DNA from: Alistipes sp.
GTDB lineage: Bacteria > Bacteroidota > Bacteroidia > Bacteroidales > Rikenellaceae
Direction: 5' to 3'
Assembly (NCBI GenBank): GCA_031285485.1
Contig: JAITWC010000189.1
Location: forward strand, 1 to 9,614
Length of the DNA: 9,614 nucleotides
The number at the start of each line of letters is the position of its first letter. The stretch's first letter is position 1. A program made the translations under genes and the position numbers. Below are positions 1-6,799 of the stretch, piece after piece. The notes beneath the pieces were generated by a model. It worked only from the letters and a program-made list of their open reading frames with translations, made no database searches and was not told the origin of the DNA.

Positions 1-1
1 C

Positions 2-1420
2 CAACTGGCCGAACGAGAATACGAATGGGGGTTCGTGACGAAGATAGACACGGAGACCATTCCGCGCGGCCTCAGCGAGGATGTGGTGAGGCTCATCTCG
101 GCCAAAAAGGGTGAGCCCGAGTGGCTGTTGGAATATCGCCTGAAGGCGTACCGCCACTGGCTCACTATGCGGCCCCCGACGTGGGCGCACCTTACTATCC
201 CCGAGATATATTTTCAAGACATAATATACTACGCCGCGCCGCGAACCGGCCCGCGACACGACAGCATGGACGAGGTGGACCCCGAATTGATCGACACGTT
301 CAACAAGTTGGGCATCCCTTTAGAGGAACAGATGATGCTGGCCGGGGTGGCTGTCGATGCGGTGATGGACTCTGTGTCTGTCAAGACCACTTTCAAGGAG
401 ACATTGGCTGAAAAGGGCATTGTGTTCTGCTCGATGAGCGAGGCGGTGCGCGACTATCCAGATCTGGTGCGAAAATACCTCGGTAGCGTCGTGCCATACA
501 CCGACAACTTTTACGCCGCGCTGAACACCGCCGTCTTCTCCGATGGATCGTTCTGCTACATCCCGCGCGGGGTACACTCGCCGATGGAACTGTCGACCTA
601 CTTCCGCATCAATGCCGCCGGCACAGGGCAGTTCGAACGGACTTTGATCGTTGCCGACGAGGGGAGCTACGTCAGCTATCTGGAGGGTTGCACCGCACCG
701 CAACGAGACGAGAACCAGTTGCACGCCGCAGTGGTCGAGATAGTCGTCATGAGAGATGCCGAGGTGAAATACTCCACCGTGCAGAATTGGTACCCTGGCG
801 ACAAGGAGGGTCGTGGCGGGGTGTTCAACTTCGTCACCAAACGGGGTTTGTGCAAGGGAGAGAGGGCGCGGCTGTCGTGGACGCAGGTGGAGACAGGTTC
901 GGCCATCACGTGGAAATATCCCTCGTGCGTGTTGGCGGGCGACGGATCTGTGGGCGAGTTCTACTCGGTGGCAATGACCGCCGGGCGACAACAGGCTGAC
1001 ACCGGCACAAAGATGATCCACATAGGGCACGGAACTCGCTCGCGGATAGTCTCCAAAGGCATCTCGGCGGGCGAGTCGCAGAACACATATCGCGGCTTGG
1101 TGCGAATGGGTCCTAGGGCCGCCGACTCGCGCAACTACTCGCAGTGCGACTCGCTGTTGGTCGGCGACAGATGTGGCGCACACACGTTTCCGGTGGTGGA
1201 GAACCACAACGCCTCGACAGTGGTGGAACACGAGGCTACCACGTCGCGCATCAACGAGGATCAGCTGTTTTACCTAGAACAGAGGGGGTTGGTGATCGAG
1301 GACGCCGTGGGGTTGATAGTCAACGGTTACGCAAAAGAGGTACTCAACAAACTGCCGATGGAATTCGCGGTGGAGGCACAAAAACTCCTCGCCATCTCGC
1401 TTGAATGCTCGGTGGGCTGA
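2..1420 (+). CDS. sufB: Fe-S cluster assembly scaffold protein SufB (5' end outside the window)
   Basis: SufB is the cytosolic scaffold subunit of the SufBC2D complex on which Fe-S clusters are built. The frame is open to the left edge: codons before the GTG at 35 read QLAEREYEWGF, which continues the usual SufB N-terminus, so GTG-35 is an internal Val and the true start lies upstream. 472 residues are visible (family about 470-495), so only a short N-terminal piece is missing. Numbering from the first visible codon, the family motifs SYVSYLEGC (222-230), GSAITWKYPS (299-308), the GTKMIHIG region and CGAHTF are all present. Cys391 of CGAHTF corresponds to Cys405 of E. coli SufB, a proposed cluster-site residue. 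The C-terminus, with the LFYLEQRGL helix region, is intact. sufC follows. Promoter and any upstream regulator are outside the window. Identification is secure; only the start is unknown. Confidence 0.97.
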   Translation, partial: QLAEREYEWGFVTKIDTETIPRGLSEDVVRLISAKKGEPEWLLEYRLKAYRHWLTMRPPTWAHLTIPEIYFQDIIYYAAPRTGPRHDSMDEVDPELIDTFNKLGIPLEEQMMLAGVAVDAVMDSVSVKTTFKETLAEKGIVFCSMSEAVRDYPDLVRKYLGSVVPYTDNFYAALNTAVFSDGSFCYIPRGVHSPMELSTYFRINAAGTGQFERTLIVADEGSYVSYLEGCTAPQRDENQLHAAVVEIVVMRDAEVKYSTVQNWYPGDKEGRGGVFNFVTKRGLCKGERARLSWTQVETGSAITWKYPSCVLAGDGSVGEFYSVAMTAGRQQADTGTKMIHIGHGTRSRIVSKGISAGESQNTYRGLVRMGPRAADSRNYSQCDSLLVGDRCGAHTFPVVENHNASTVVEHEATTSRINEDQLFYLEQRGLVIEDAVGLIVNGYAKEVLNKLPMEFAVEAQKLLAISLECSVG

Positions 1421-1463
1421 TAAACGAACATGAGTTAGGATTAAACGATAATAATATGAGTTA
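1421..1463 (+). repeat. Imperfect tandem duplication at the sufC start
   Basis: TAAACGA followed two bases later by ATGAGTTA (1421-1437) recurs as TAAACGA followed seven bases later by ATGAGTTA (1442-1463). In the first copy the ATG is followed at once by a stop (ATG AGT TAG), giving a two-codon mini-ORF. In the second copy the ATG opens the sufC frame. The repeat is seen directly. That it arose by local duplication of a start region is inference. Confidence 0.6.
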
Positions 1464-2307
1464 CAGACATGTACAACCGCTCGAAAGAGAGGAACGTCAC
1501 AAAGACGATATGGCGTTCGTGCACGAACTCGAAAAATTCGAGCAGATTTTGCGCCCGAACCTGCTTGAAATAAACGGTTTGCATGCTTCGGTGGCGGGGC
1601 GCGAAGTGTTGCGGGGCATTAACCTGGCCGTCGGAGCAGGCGAAGTACACGCTATAATGGGCCCCAACGGCTCGGGCAAAAGTACCTTGGCTTCGGTTTT
1701 GGCAGGCAATCCGCGTTTCGAGGTGACGGGCGGCGAAGTGCTGTTCGAGGGCCGCGACCTGCTGGCGCTTTCGATAGAGGAGCGGGCCCACGCCGGGCTG
1801 TTCCTCGGGTTTCAATACCCAGTGGAGATTCCCGGAGTGTCGATGTCTGCGTTCATGAAGGCCGCCGTGACTGAAAAACGACGTCACGAGGGGCTCGAAC
1901 CGCTCTCAGCCTCTGAGTTCCTGCACCTATCGCGTGAAAAAGCCGCATTTGTGGAACTCGACCACGCGATGATATCGCGCTCTGTGAACGAGGGTTTCTC
2001 GGGCGGCGAGAAGAAGAAGAACGAGATATTCCAGATGGCAATGCTAGAACCGCGACTCGCGGTTCTAGACGAAACCGACAGCGGACTCGATATTGATGCC
2101 CTCAGGGTTGTGGGTGGCGGAGTGTCACGGTTGCGCGGCCCGGAGAATGCCATTGTGCTTATCACTCACTACCAGAGGTTATTGGACTACATTATACCTG
2201 ACTTTGTGCATGTTTTGTACAAGGGCCGGATCATTGAATCGGGCGACAGCAATCTCGCCCTTCGCCTCGAAAATGAGGGTTACGACAGGCTTATAAACCG
2301 CGCATGA
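1456..2307 (+). CDS. sufC: Fe-S cluster assembly ATPase SufC with N-terminal extension
   Basis: SufC is the ABC-type ATPase that drives conformational change in the SufBC2D scaffold; it is cytosolic and not a transporter. From the ATG at 1456 (283 aa): Walker A GPNGSGKST (69-77), Q-loop FQYP (Gln120), signature SGGEK (182-186), Walker B LAVLDE (201-206) followed by the SufC hallmark TDSGLDIDALR, and H-loop His238. The core normally begins about two residues before LEINGLHAS, here residue 36-37, so about 35 residues are extra. Three starts are possible: ATG-1405 (inside sufB, 300 aa), ATG-1456 and ATG-1510 (265 aa). I chose 1456 because it follows an A/T-rich, SD-less leader typical of Bacteroidota and leaves a 35-nt gap after sufB. 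ATG-1510 would give a length closer to the family. The 3' end overlaps sufD as ATGA, suggesting translational coupling. Confidence 0.93.
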   Translation: MSYRHVQPLEREERHKDDMAFVHELEKFEQILRPNLLEINGLHASVAGREVLRGINLAVGAGEVHAIMGPNGSGKSTLASVLAGNPRFEVTGGEVLFEGRDLLALSIEERAHAGLFLGFQYPVEIPGVSMSAFMKAAVTEKRRHEGLEPLSASEFLHLSREKAAFVELDHAMISRSVNEGFSGGEKKKNEIFQMAMLEPRLAVLDETDSGLDIDALRVVGGGVSRLRGPENAIVLITHYQRLLDYIIPDFVHVLYKGRIIESGDSNLALRLENEGYDRLINRA

Positions 2308-2984
2308 AAGAGGCCGAAAACATATTCGCGAAGGGTGAGCATTTTGTCGAACCCGTGATCGTCGAGAGTGGTAGCACGGATCGCCGTTTTGTGCTCGAGG
2401 CGGGAGCGCGGCTCTATGCCACGGCGTTTGTGTTGGCGACAGACAGCGGCGAGGCAGGCGGCGGAAAGGCTAAATTTCGGCTTACGGTCGATTTCACGGG
2501 CGAAGGGGCGGAGTTCTATCTTCATGCCCTCTACATAACCTCGGGAAATGATGCCACGCGCGCCGACATTGACGTTATAATAAATCACTTAACTCCAAGA
2601 TGCACAAGCCGCCAACTCATAAAAGGCATTGCCACCAGTGAGGCAACCGGCTCGTTCATCGGCATGGTGCACGTCGCTCCGGGGGCGCAGAAAACCGATG
2701 CCGCACAACGAAACCAAAACCTGCAACTGACCGACACCGCATACGTCCTATCAAGGCCCGGACTCGAAATTTACGCCGACGACGTGAAATGCAGCCACGG
2801 TTCGACAGTCGGGCGTTTGGACGAAGAGACGATATACTATATGCGCCAAAGGGGCTTGTCGGAGGCCGAGGCGCGCCGGATGCAGATGCACGGATTTGCC
2901 GCCGAGATTGTAAACCACTGTCCGTCTGAGGATTCACGCCGCGATATCGGCGAAAGGATTATCTCGCTTATCGACCGATTGTGA
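2304..2984 (+). CDS. sufD: Short SufD: Fe-S cluster assembly protein with only the C-terminal half
   Basis: SufD is the SufB paralogue that pairs with it in SufBC2D and is needed for iron acquisition onto the scaffold. The frame is 226 aa against about 420-450 aa for typical SufD. It begins directly in the beta-helix core and lacks the N-terminal helical domain. The part present is well conserved: the EFYLHALYI strand region, GSFIGMVHVAPGAQKTDA (117-133), QRNQNLQLTD, and EIYADDVKCSHGSTVGRLDE (155-174). His165 of the CSHG motif lies 61 residues from the end, which fits His360 of the 423-aa E. coli SufD. The YYMRQRGLSEAEAR helix and C-terminal helices used for SufC contact are also present. No N-terminal half is hidden upstream, because sufC runs into its start with a 4-nt overlap. 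There is no internal stop, so it looks like a functional compact form, not decay. Confidence 0.9.
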   Translation: MKEAENIFAKGEHFVEPVIVESGSTDRRFVLEAGARLYATAFVLATDSGEAGGGKAKFRLTVDFTGEGAEFYLHALYITSGNDATRADIDVIINHLTPRCTSRQLIKGIATSEATGSFIGMVHVAPGAQKTDAAQRNQNLQLTDTAYVLSRPGLEIYADDVKCSHGSTVGRLDEETIYYMRQRGLSEAEARRMQMHGFAAEIVNHCPSEDSRRDIGERIISLIDRL

Positions 2985-3014
2985 CACACTTGTTTACCGT
3001 TTTCCCGCCGACAT

Positions 3015-4931
3015 ATGGAGTTGGAATATGACATAATAGTTGTGGGAGCCGGACACGCCGGTTGCGAAGCCGCTGTAGCTGCCGCACGACTTGGCTCGCG
3101 GGTACTGCTCGTTACGATGGACCTCGAAAAAGTGGCCGCTATGTCGTGCAATCCAGCTATTGGCGGTATTGCAAAAGGGCAGATAGTCAGAGAAATAGAT
3201 GCGCTAGGCGGGCAGATGGGCATTGTCACCGATCGTTCGACGATCCAATTCCGGATGCTTGGCCGGTCGAAAGGTGCCGCCATGCGGAGCCCGCGCGCGC
3301 AGTGCGACAAAAGCCGATTTTCGGCCCTGTGGCGCCATACACTTGAGAATACTTCGGGGCTTTTTTTGTGGCAGGATAATGTGGTCGGCCTCCTCGTTGA
3401 CGAAGAGGTCAATGGCCGACACGAAGGTCGGGGTGGAGATGGTAAAAAAATATGCGGTATCAGAACTGCGTTAGGCGTCGAGTTTCGCACCCATATCGTG
3501 GTGCTGACCACCGGAACATTCCTCGGCGGCTTGATCCACGTCGGCCATGCGCAGATAGAAGGCGGCAGGATAGGAGAGCGTGCATCCAAGGGCCTCACTG
3601 AGAGGCTCGTAGAGTTGGGGTTCGAGGCTGGACGAATGAAAACCGGCACCCCGGCGCGGCTCGACGGACGAACGATCAATTTCGACGTGCTTGAGCGTCA
3701 GGATGGCGACATAGTGCCAACGCGGTTCTCGTTCTCACCTGAAACACAGCCAATTGTGGCCAACGGCCAACTCCCTTGCTGGATCGCCAGCACCTCCGCC
3801 GAAGTGCACGACACGCTACGCGAAGGGTTCGCCGACTCACCACTTTTCAACGGCACCATCCGTGGCGTCGGACCCCGCTATTGCCCCAGCATCGAAGATA
3901 AACTGCGCACATTTGCCGACAAGGATTCACACCAACTATTCATTGAACCTGAAGGAGTCATTACCAACGAATACTACCTCAACGGATTCTCGTCATCGCT
4001 GCCATGGCAGGTGCAACGAGCGGCGCTGAGGAGCATTGCCGGACTCGAACAAGTGCATCTGCTGCGGCCCGGTTACGCTATTGAGTACGACTACTTTCCG
4101 CCCACCCAACTGTACCACACGCTCCAAACCAAACTCGTCGCCGGGCTGTGGTTCGCCGGACAGATAAACGGCACAACCGGCTATGAAGAGGCTGCAGCAC
4201 AGGGACTTATGGCTGGAATAAATGCCCACCTGTGGCGCACTGGGCGCAAGCCGTTCGTGCTGCGGCGCGACGAAGCATATATCGGAGTGCTGATAGACGA
4301 CCTCGTAACCAAAGGTGTCGACGAACCGTACCGCATGTTCACCTCGCGGGCCGAATACAGGATCCTGCTCCGGCAAGATAACGCCGACCTTAGACTCACT
4401 CCACGAGGTCGCGAAATAGGCCTCGTCGACGAGTCACGTTGGGCGGTTTTCGAGCAAAAAAAATCGAACTTAGAATCGCTTCGTTCATTCACCCACGGAC
4501 TTAGTGCCGCTCCAGACGATTTACACGACTATTTAATTTCACGCAATTCAGCACCTCTTACCCAGGGCCGCAAGCTCAGTTTTGTTGTTTCACGGGTCGA
4601 AATCTCGCTGTCGGAGATCGCCGAGGTGCTGCCGGCATTGGGCGACTTCATTGTCAAGAACCAAATCACTGCCGAAGAGATAGAACAGGTCGAGATCGAG
4701 ATTAAATATCGCGGCTACATCGAACGCGAAAAACTTATTGCGCAAAAACTCCAACGTCTCGAAGAAGTTCCTATTCCCGCCGATTTCGACTTCGCGTCTC
4801 TAAAATCTCTTACTATGGAGGCCCGCCAGAAGCTAACTCGCACTCGTCCCGCCACTATAGGCCAAGCGTCCCGCATACCCGGCGTTTCTCCCGCCGACAT
4901 TAACGTGTTACTTGTATTATTTGGTCGCTAA
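3015..4931 (+). CDS. mnmG: tRNA uridine-5-carboxymethylaminomethyl modification enzyme MnmG (GidA)
   Basis: MnmG works with the GTPase MnmE to place the (carboxymethyl)aminomethyl group on U34 of tRNAs reading two-codon boxes, using FAD, NADH and methylene-tetrahydrofolate. The protein is 638 aa (E. coli 629). The N-terminal Rossmann FAD motif VVGAGHAGCEAA is at 9-20. The catalytically important cysteines are in place: Cys45 in MSCNPAIGG and Cys290 in GPRYCPSIEDK, corresponding to Cys47 and Cys277 of E. coli. Other family blocks are GRMKTGTPARLDGR (206-219), EYYLNGFSSSLPW, a second nucleotide-binding stretch around GLWFAGQINGTTGYEEAAAQG, TSRAEYRILLRQDNADLRLT, and the C-terminal GYIEREK that contacts MnmE. 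A small Gly/Lys-rich insertion lies near 132-147. There is no SD sequence. It starts 30 nt after sufD and is probably the last gene of the suf operon, ending at the hairpin at 4945. Confidence 0.97.
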   Translation: MELEYDIIVVGAGHAGCEAAVAAARLGSRVLLVTMDLEKVAAMSCNPAIGGIAKGQIVREIDALGGQMGIVTDRSTIQFRMLGRSKGAAMRSPRAQCDKSRFSALWRHTLENTSGLFLWQDNVVGLLVDEEVNGRHEGRGGDGKKICGIRTALGVEFRTHIVVLTTGTFLGGLIHVGHAQIEGGRIGERASKGLTERLVELGFEAGRMKTGTPARLDGRTINFDVLERQDGDIVPTRFSFSPETQPIVANGQLPCWIASTSAEVHDTLREGFADSPLFNGTIRGVGPRYCPSIEDKLRTFADKDSHQLFIEPEGVITNEYYLNGFSSSLPWQVQRAALRSIAGLEQVHLLRPGYAIEYDYFPPTQLYHTLQTKLVAGLWFAGQINGTTGYEEAAAQGLMAGINAHLWRTGRKPFVLRRDEAYIGVLIDDLVTKGVDEPYRMFTSRAEYRILLRQDNADLRLTPRGREIGLVDESRWAVFEQKKSNLESLRSFTHGLSAAPDDLHDYLISRNSAPLTQGRKLSFVVSRVEISLSEIAEVLPALGDFIVKNQITAEEIEQVEIEIKYRGYIEREKLIAQKLQRLEEVPIPADFDFASLKSLTMEARQKLTRTRPATIGQASRIPGVSPADINVLLVLFGR

Positions 4932-4944
4932 TAACGGTAATTGA

Positions 4945-4988
4945 AAATAAGATGGAGGTGTTCCATAAGGAACACCTCCATCTTATTT
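4945..4988. terminator. Bidirectional intrinsic terminator between mnmG and glnS
   Basis: A perfect inverted repeat: arm 4945-4964, loop ATAA 4965-4968, arm 4969-4988, 20 bp with no mismatch. The arms have a GC-richer interior (GGAGGTGTTCC) and A/T-rich ends (AAATAAG / CTTATTT), so each strand gives a stem that runs into a U-rich 3' side. It starts 14 nt after the mnmG stop and ends 13 nt before the glnS stop, exactly between two convergent genes, so it can serve both. The innermost 16 bases resemble parS apart from the centre (see findings). Confidence 0.92.
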
Positions 4989-5001
4989 AACCTCTACTGT
5001 T

Positions 5002-6798
5002 TCATTCTTGCTGCCTTGCCCATGAATCTTTGAGGGTTACTGTTCGGTTGAATACCGGATTCTCGGCCGTGGAGTCTGAATCTTTTGAAAAGTAACCGAT
5101 CCGTTCGAATTGAAATATCTCGCCGATTTTTGCCTCGGATAATGCAGGCTCCATATACACCTCCGATACTGTTAATGATTCGCGATTCAAGTGCGAGAGG
5201 AAAGTCTCTCCTTCGGCGCAATCCTCGGGGTTTTCGCGGTTGAAGAGGGTAGAATAGAGGCGGGCTTCTGCTCTCACAGCGAGGCGGGCGGGCACCCAGT
5301 GGATAACCCCTTTTACTCGTCGCCCGTCGGATGAGCCACCTCCGGCCGATTCATGGTCAAGGATGCATCTGAGTTCTGTGATTTCACCTTCGGCATTTTT
5401 GACAACTTCGTCGCACCGGATGAGGTATGCGTATCGGAGTCTCACCTCGCCGCCGGGCCACAATCTGTGAAAGCCTTTGAGTGGTTCCTCCATAAAGTCC
5501 GTGCGTTCGATGAATATCTCGCGAGTTAGAGGCACATCGCGCGTTCCGGCGTTTTCGTCCTCTGGATTGTTGACGCACGTAATCATCTCCACACGCCCTG
5601 TTCCTCCTTCGTAATCATCGCAGCAGCCTTTGCCGCCGCCTTCACCACCACCCGAAGCATTCGAAGTACCCAAAATTTCTGTTCCACGTGGAACATTTCC
5701 CTCCGCAGCCAGATCATCGAAGTTGGTGATCACCACTCGCAGTGGATCCATTACCACCATGCGGCGCTGCGCAATACGGTTTAGGTCTTCACGAACGGAG
5801 AATTCCAGCAGGCCGAGGTTGATCACATTGTTGCGCTTGGCGACCCCGACACGCTCGGCAAAGGTCCGGATAGAGGCGGGAGTGTAGCCTCGACGGCGCA
5901 TCCCCGAGATGGTCGGCATGCGCGGATCGTCCCAACCCGAAACCACACCCTCCTGAACGAGTTGCAACAACTTACGCTTGCTCATGATGGTGTGCGTAAG
6001 GTTCAGCCTCGCGAATTCGTACTGATGTGAAGGGAAGATGCCCAACCCCTCGATGAACCAGTCGTAGAGCGGGCGGTGGACGGCAAATTCGAGCGTGCAG
6101 ATCGAGTGTGTGATTCGCTCTATAGAGTCGCTCTGCCCGTGGGCATAGTCATACATCGGGTAGATGCACCATGTGTCTCCTGTGCGATGGTGCGACGTGT
6201 GTAGGATACGGTAGAGGATCGGATCACGCAACAGCATATTTGGATGAGCCATGTCAATGCGCGCGCGCAGAACCCGCGAACCGTCGGGAAATTCTCCCGC
6301 CCGCATCCGTGCGAAAAGGTCGAGATTCTCCTCTACACTCCGCCCACGCCATGGGCTGTCCGTGCCAGGCTCGGTGATTGTGCCCCGCCCGATCCGGATA
6401 TGCTCCTGGGTCTGGTCGTCCACGTAGGCCTTTCCAGCCCGGATCAACTGCACGGCCCAGTCGTAGATCTGTTCGAAGTAGTCTGAAGCGTAACGCTCCA
6501 ACGCCCATTCGAAACCCAGCCAGCGGATATCGTCCTTGATGGAGTCTACATACTCCACGTCCTCCTTCACGGGGTTTGTGTCGTCAAATCTCAAGTTGCA
6601 CTTCCCTCCGTACCGGGCCGCCAGTCCGAAATTCAAGCAGATGCTCTTTGCGTGGCCGATGTGCAGATATCCGTTAGGTTCAGGCGGGAAACGGGTCTGG
6701 ATATCGCCTCCTCCTGCCGCGATGTAGTTTTCTATGATCTCCTCGATGAAATTTAGGGAGCGCTCCACCCCATCATTCTGTTTTTGGTTTGTTTCCAT
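5002..6798 (-). CDS. glnS: Glutaminyl-tRNA synthetase with a glycine-rich insertion carrying a parS site
   Basis: GlnRS is the class I synthetase that charges tRNA-Gln with glutamine in the cytosol. The protein is 598 aa (E. coli 554). HIGH motif HIGHAKS is at 47-52, and the KMSKS equivalent IMSKR is at 271-275. Other family blocks are TRFPPEPNGYLHIGH (35-49), NLRFDDTNP, YPMYDYAHG, the anticodon-binding domain stretch PGGEVRLRYAYLI (448-460), KGVIHWV (496-502), and C-terminal ENPVFNRTVTLKDSWA. Between VVITNF (355-360) and VEMITCVNNPED (403-414), where E. coli has about five residues, there are 42, including GGGEGGGKGCC (383-393). The parS palindrome encodes Val369-Pro-Arg-Gly-Thr373 within this stretch, plus the last base of codon Asn368. 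The frame is intact throughout. The ATG follows the protease stop after one base (TAAAATG), so the two are likely co-transcribed and translationally coupled. Confidence 0.97.
   Translation of the reverse strand: METNQKQNDGVERSLNFIEEIIENYIAAGGGDIQTRFPPEPNGYLHIGHAKSICLNFGLAARYGGKCNLRFDDTNPVKEDVEYVDSIKDDIRWLGFEWALERYASDYFEQIYDWAVQLIRAGKAYVDDQTQEHIRIGRGTITEPGTDSPWRGRSVEENLDLFARMRAGEFPDGSRVLRARIDMAHPNMLLRDPILYRILHTSHHRTGDTWCIYPMYDYAHGQSDSIERITHSICTLEFAVHRPLYDWFIEGLGIFPSHQYEFARLNLTHTIMSKRKLLQLVQEGVVSGWDDPRMPTISGMRRRGYTPASIRTFAERVGVAKRNNVINLGLLEFSVREDLNRIAQRRMVVMDPLRVVITNFDDLAAEGNVPRGTEILGTSNASGGGEGGGKGCCDDYEGGTGRVEMITCVNNPEDENAGTRDVPLTREIFIERTDFMEEPLKGFHRLWPGGEVRLRYAYLIRCDEVVKNAEGEITELRCILDHESAGGGSSDGRRVKGVIHWVPARLAVRAEARLYSTLFNRENPEDCAEGETFLSHLNRESLTVSEVYMEPALSEAKIGEIFQFERIGYFSKDSDSTAENPVFNRTVTLKDSWARQQE
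5680..5695. other. parS: Probable parS (ParB-binding centromere site) inside glnS
   Basis: TGTTCCACGTGGAACA is a perfect 16-bp palindrome. It fits the chromosomal parS pattern TGTTNCACGTGAAACA known from Bacillus subtilis, with the fully symmetric CC/GG variant reported for Pseudomonas. ParB loads at such sites and, with ParA and SMC, segregates the origin region. Symmetry stops at both ends (C at 5679, T at 5696), so the palindrome has exactly the family length. It is the only full CACGTG-centred match I found in the window. It lies in glnS codons 368-373. No parA or parB is visible here. Binding is inferred, not shown. Confidence 0.85.
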
Positions 6799-6799
6799 T

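Noticed and set aside
907..912. Second CACGTG in sufB as a possible parS
   Set aside because: Only the right flank (GAA) resembles parS and the left flank does not; the bases encode the conserved ITWKYPS motif.
320..1231. 303-aa minus-strand open frame across sufB
   Set aside because: Exact antisense of a strongly conserved gene; translation is Arg/His/Cys-rich with no family signature. Long antisense frames are expected in GC-rich DNA.
1405..1455. Earlier sufC start at ATG-1405
   Set aside because: Would overlap the sufB C-terminus by 16 bases and add 17 residues encoded largely by an A/T-rich, leader-like stretch; ATG-1456 fits better.
2837..3679. 280-aa minus-strand open frame across sufD/mnmG
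   Set aside because: Antisense to two clear genes, Ser/Pro/Arg-rich translation, no recognisable domain.
4456..4463. Run of eight A in mnmG as a programmed slippage site
   Set aside because: The frame is intact on both sides, encodes Gln-Lys-Lys in a normal position, and neither shifted frame gives a meaningful product.
5298..5306. AGTGGATAA as a DnaA box (complement of TTATNCACA)
   Set aside because: One mismatch, single copy, and it encodes the conserved IHWV motif of GlnRS; no cluster of boxes or AT-rich unwinding region nearby.
5725..5734. GGTGATCACC palindrome in glnS as an operator
   Set aside because: Only 10 bp and fully explained by the conserved VVITN codons just before the insertion.
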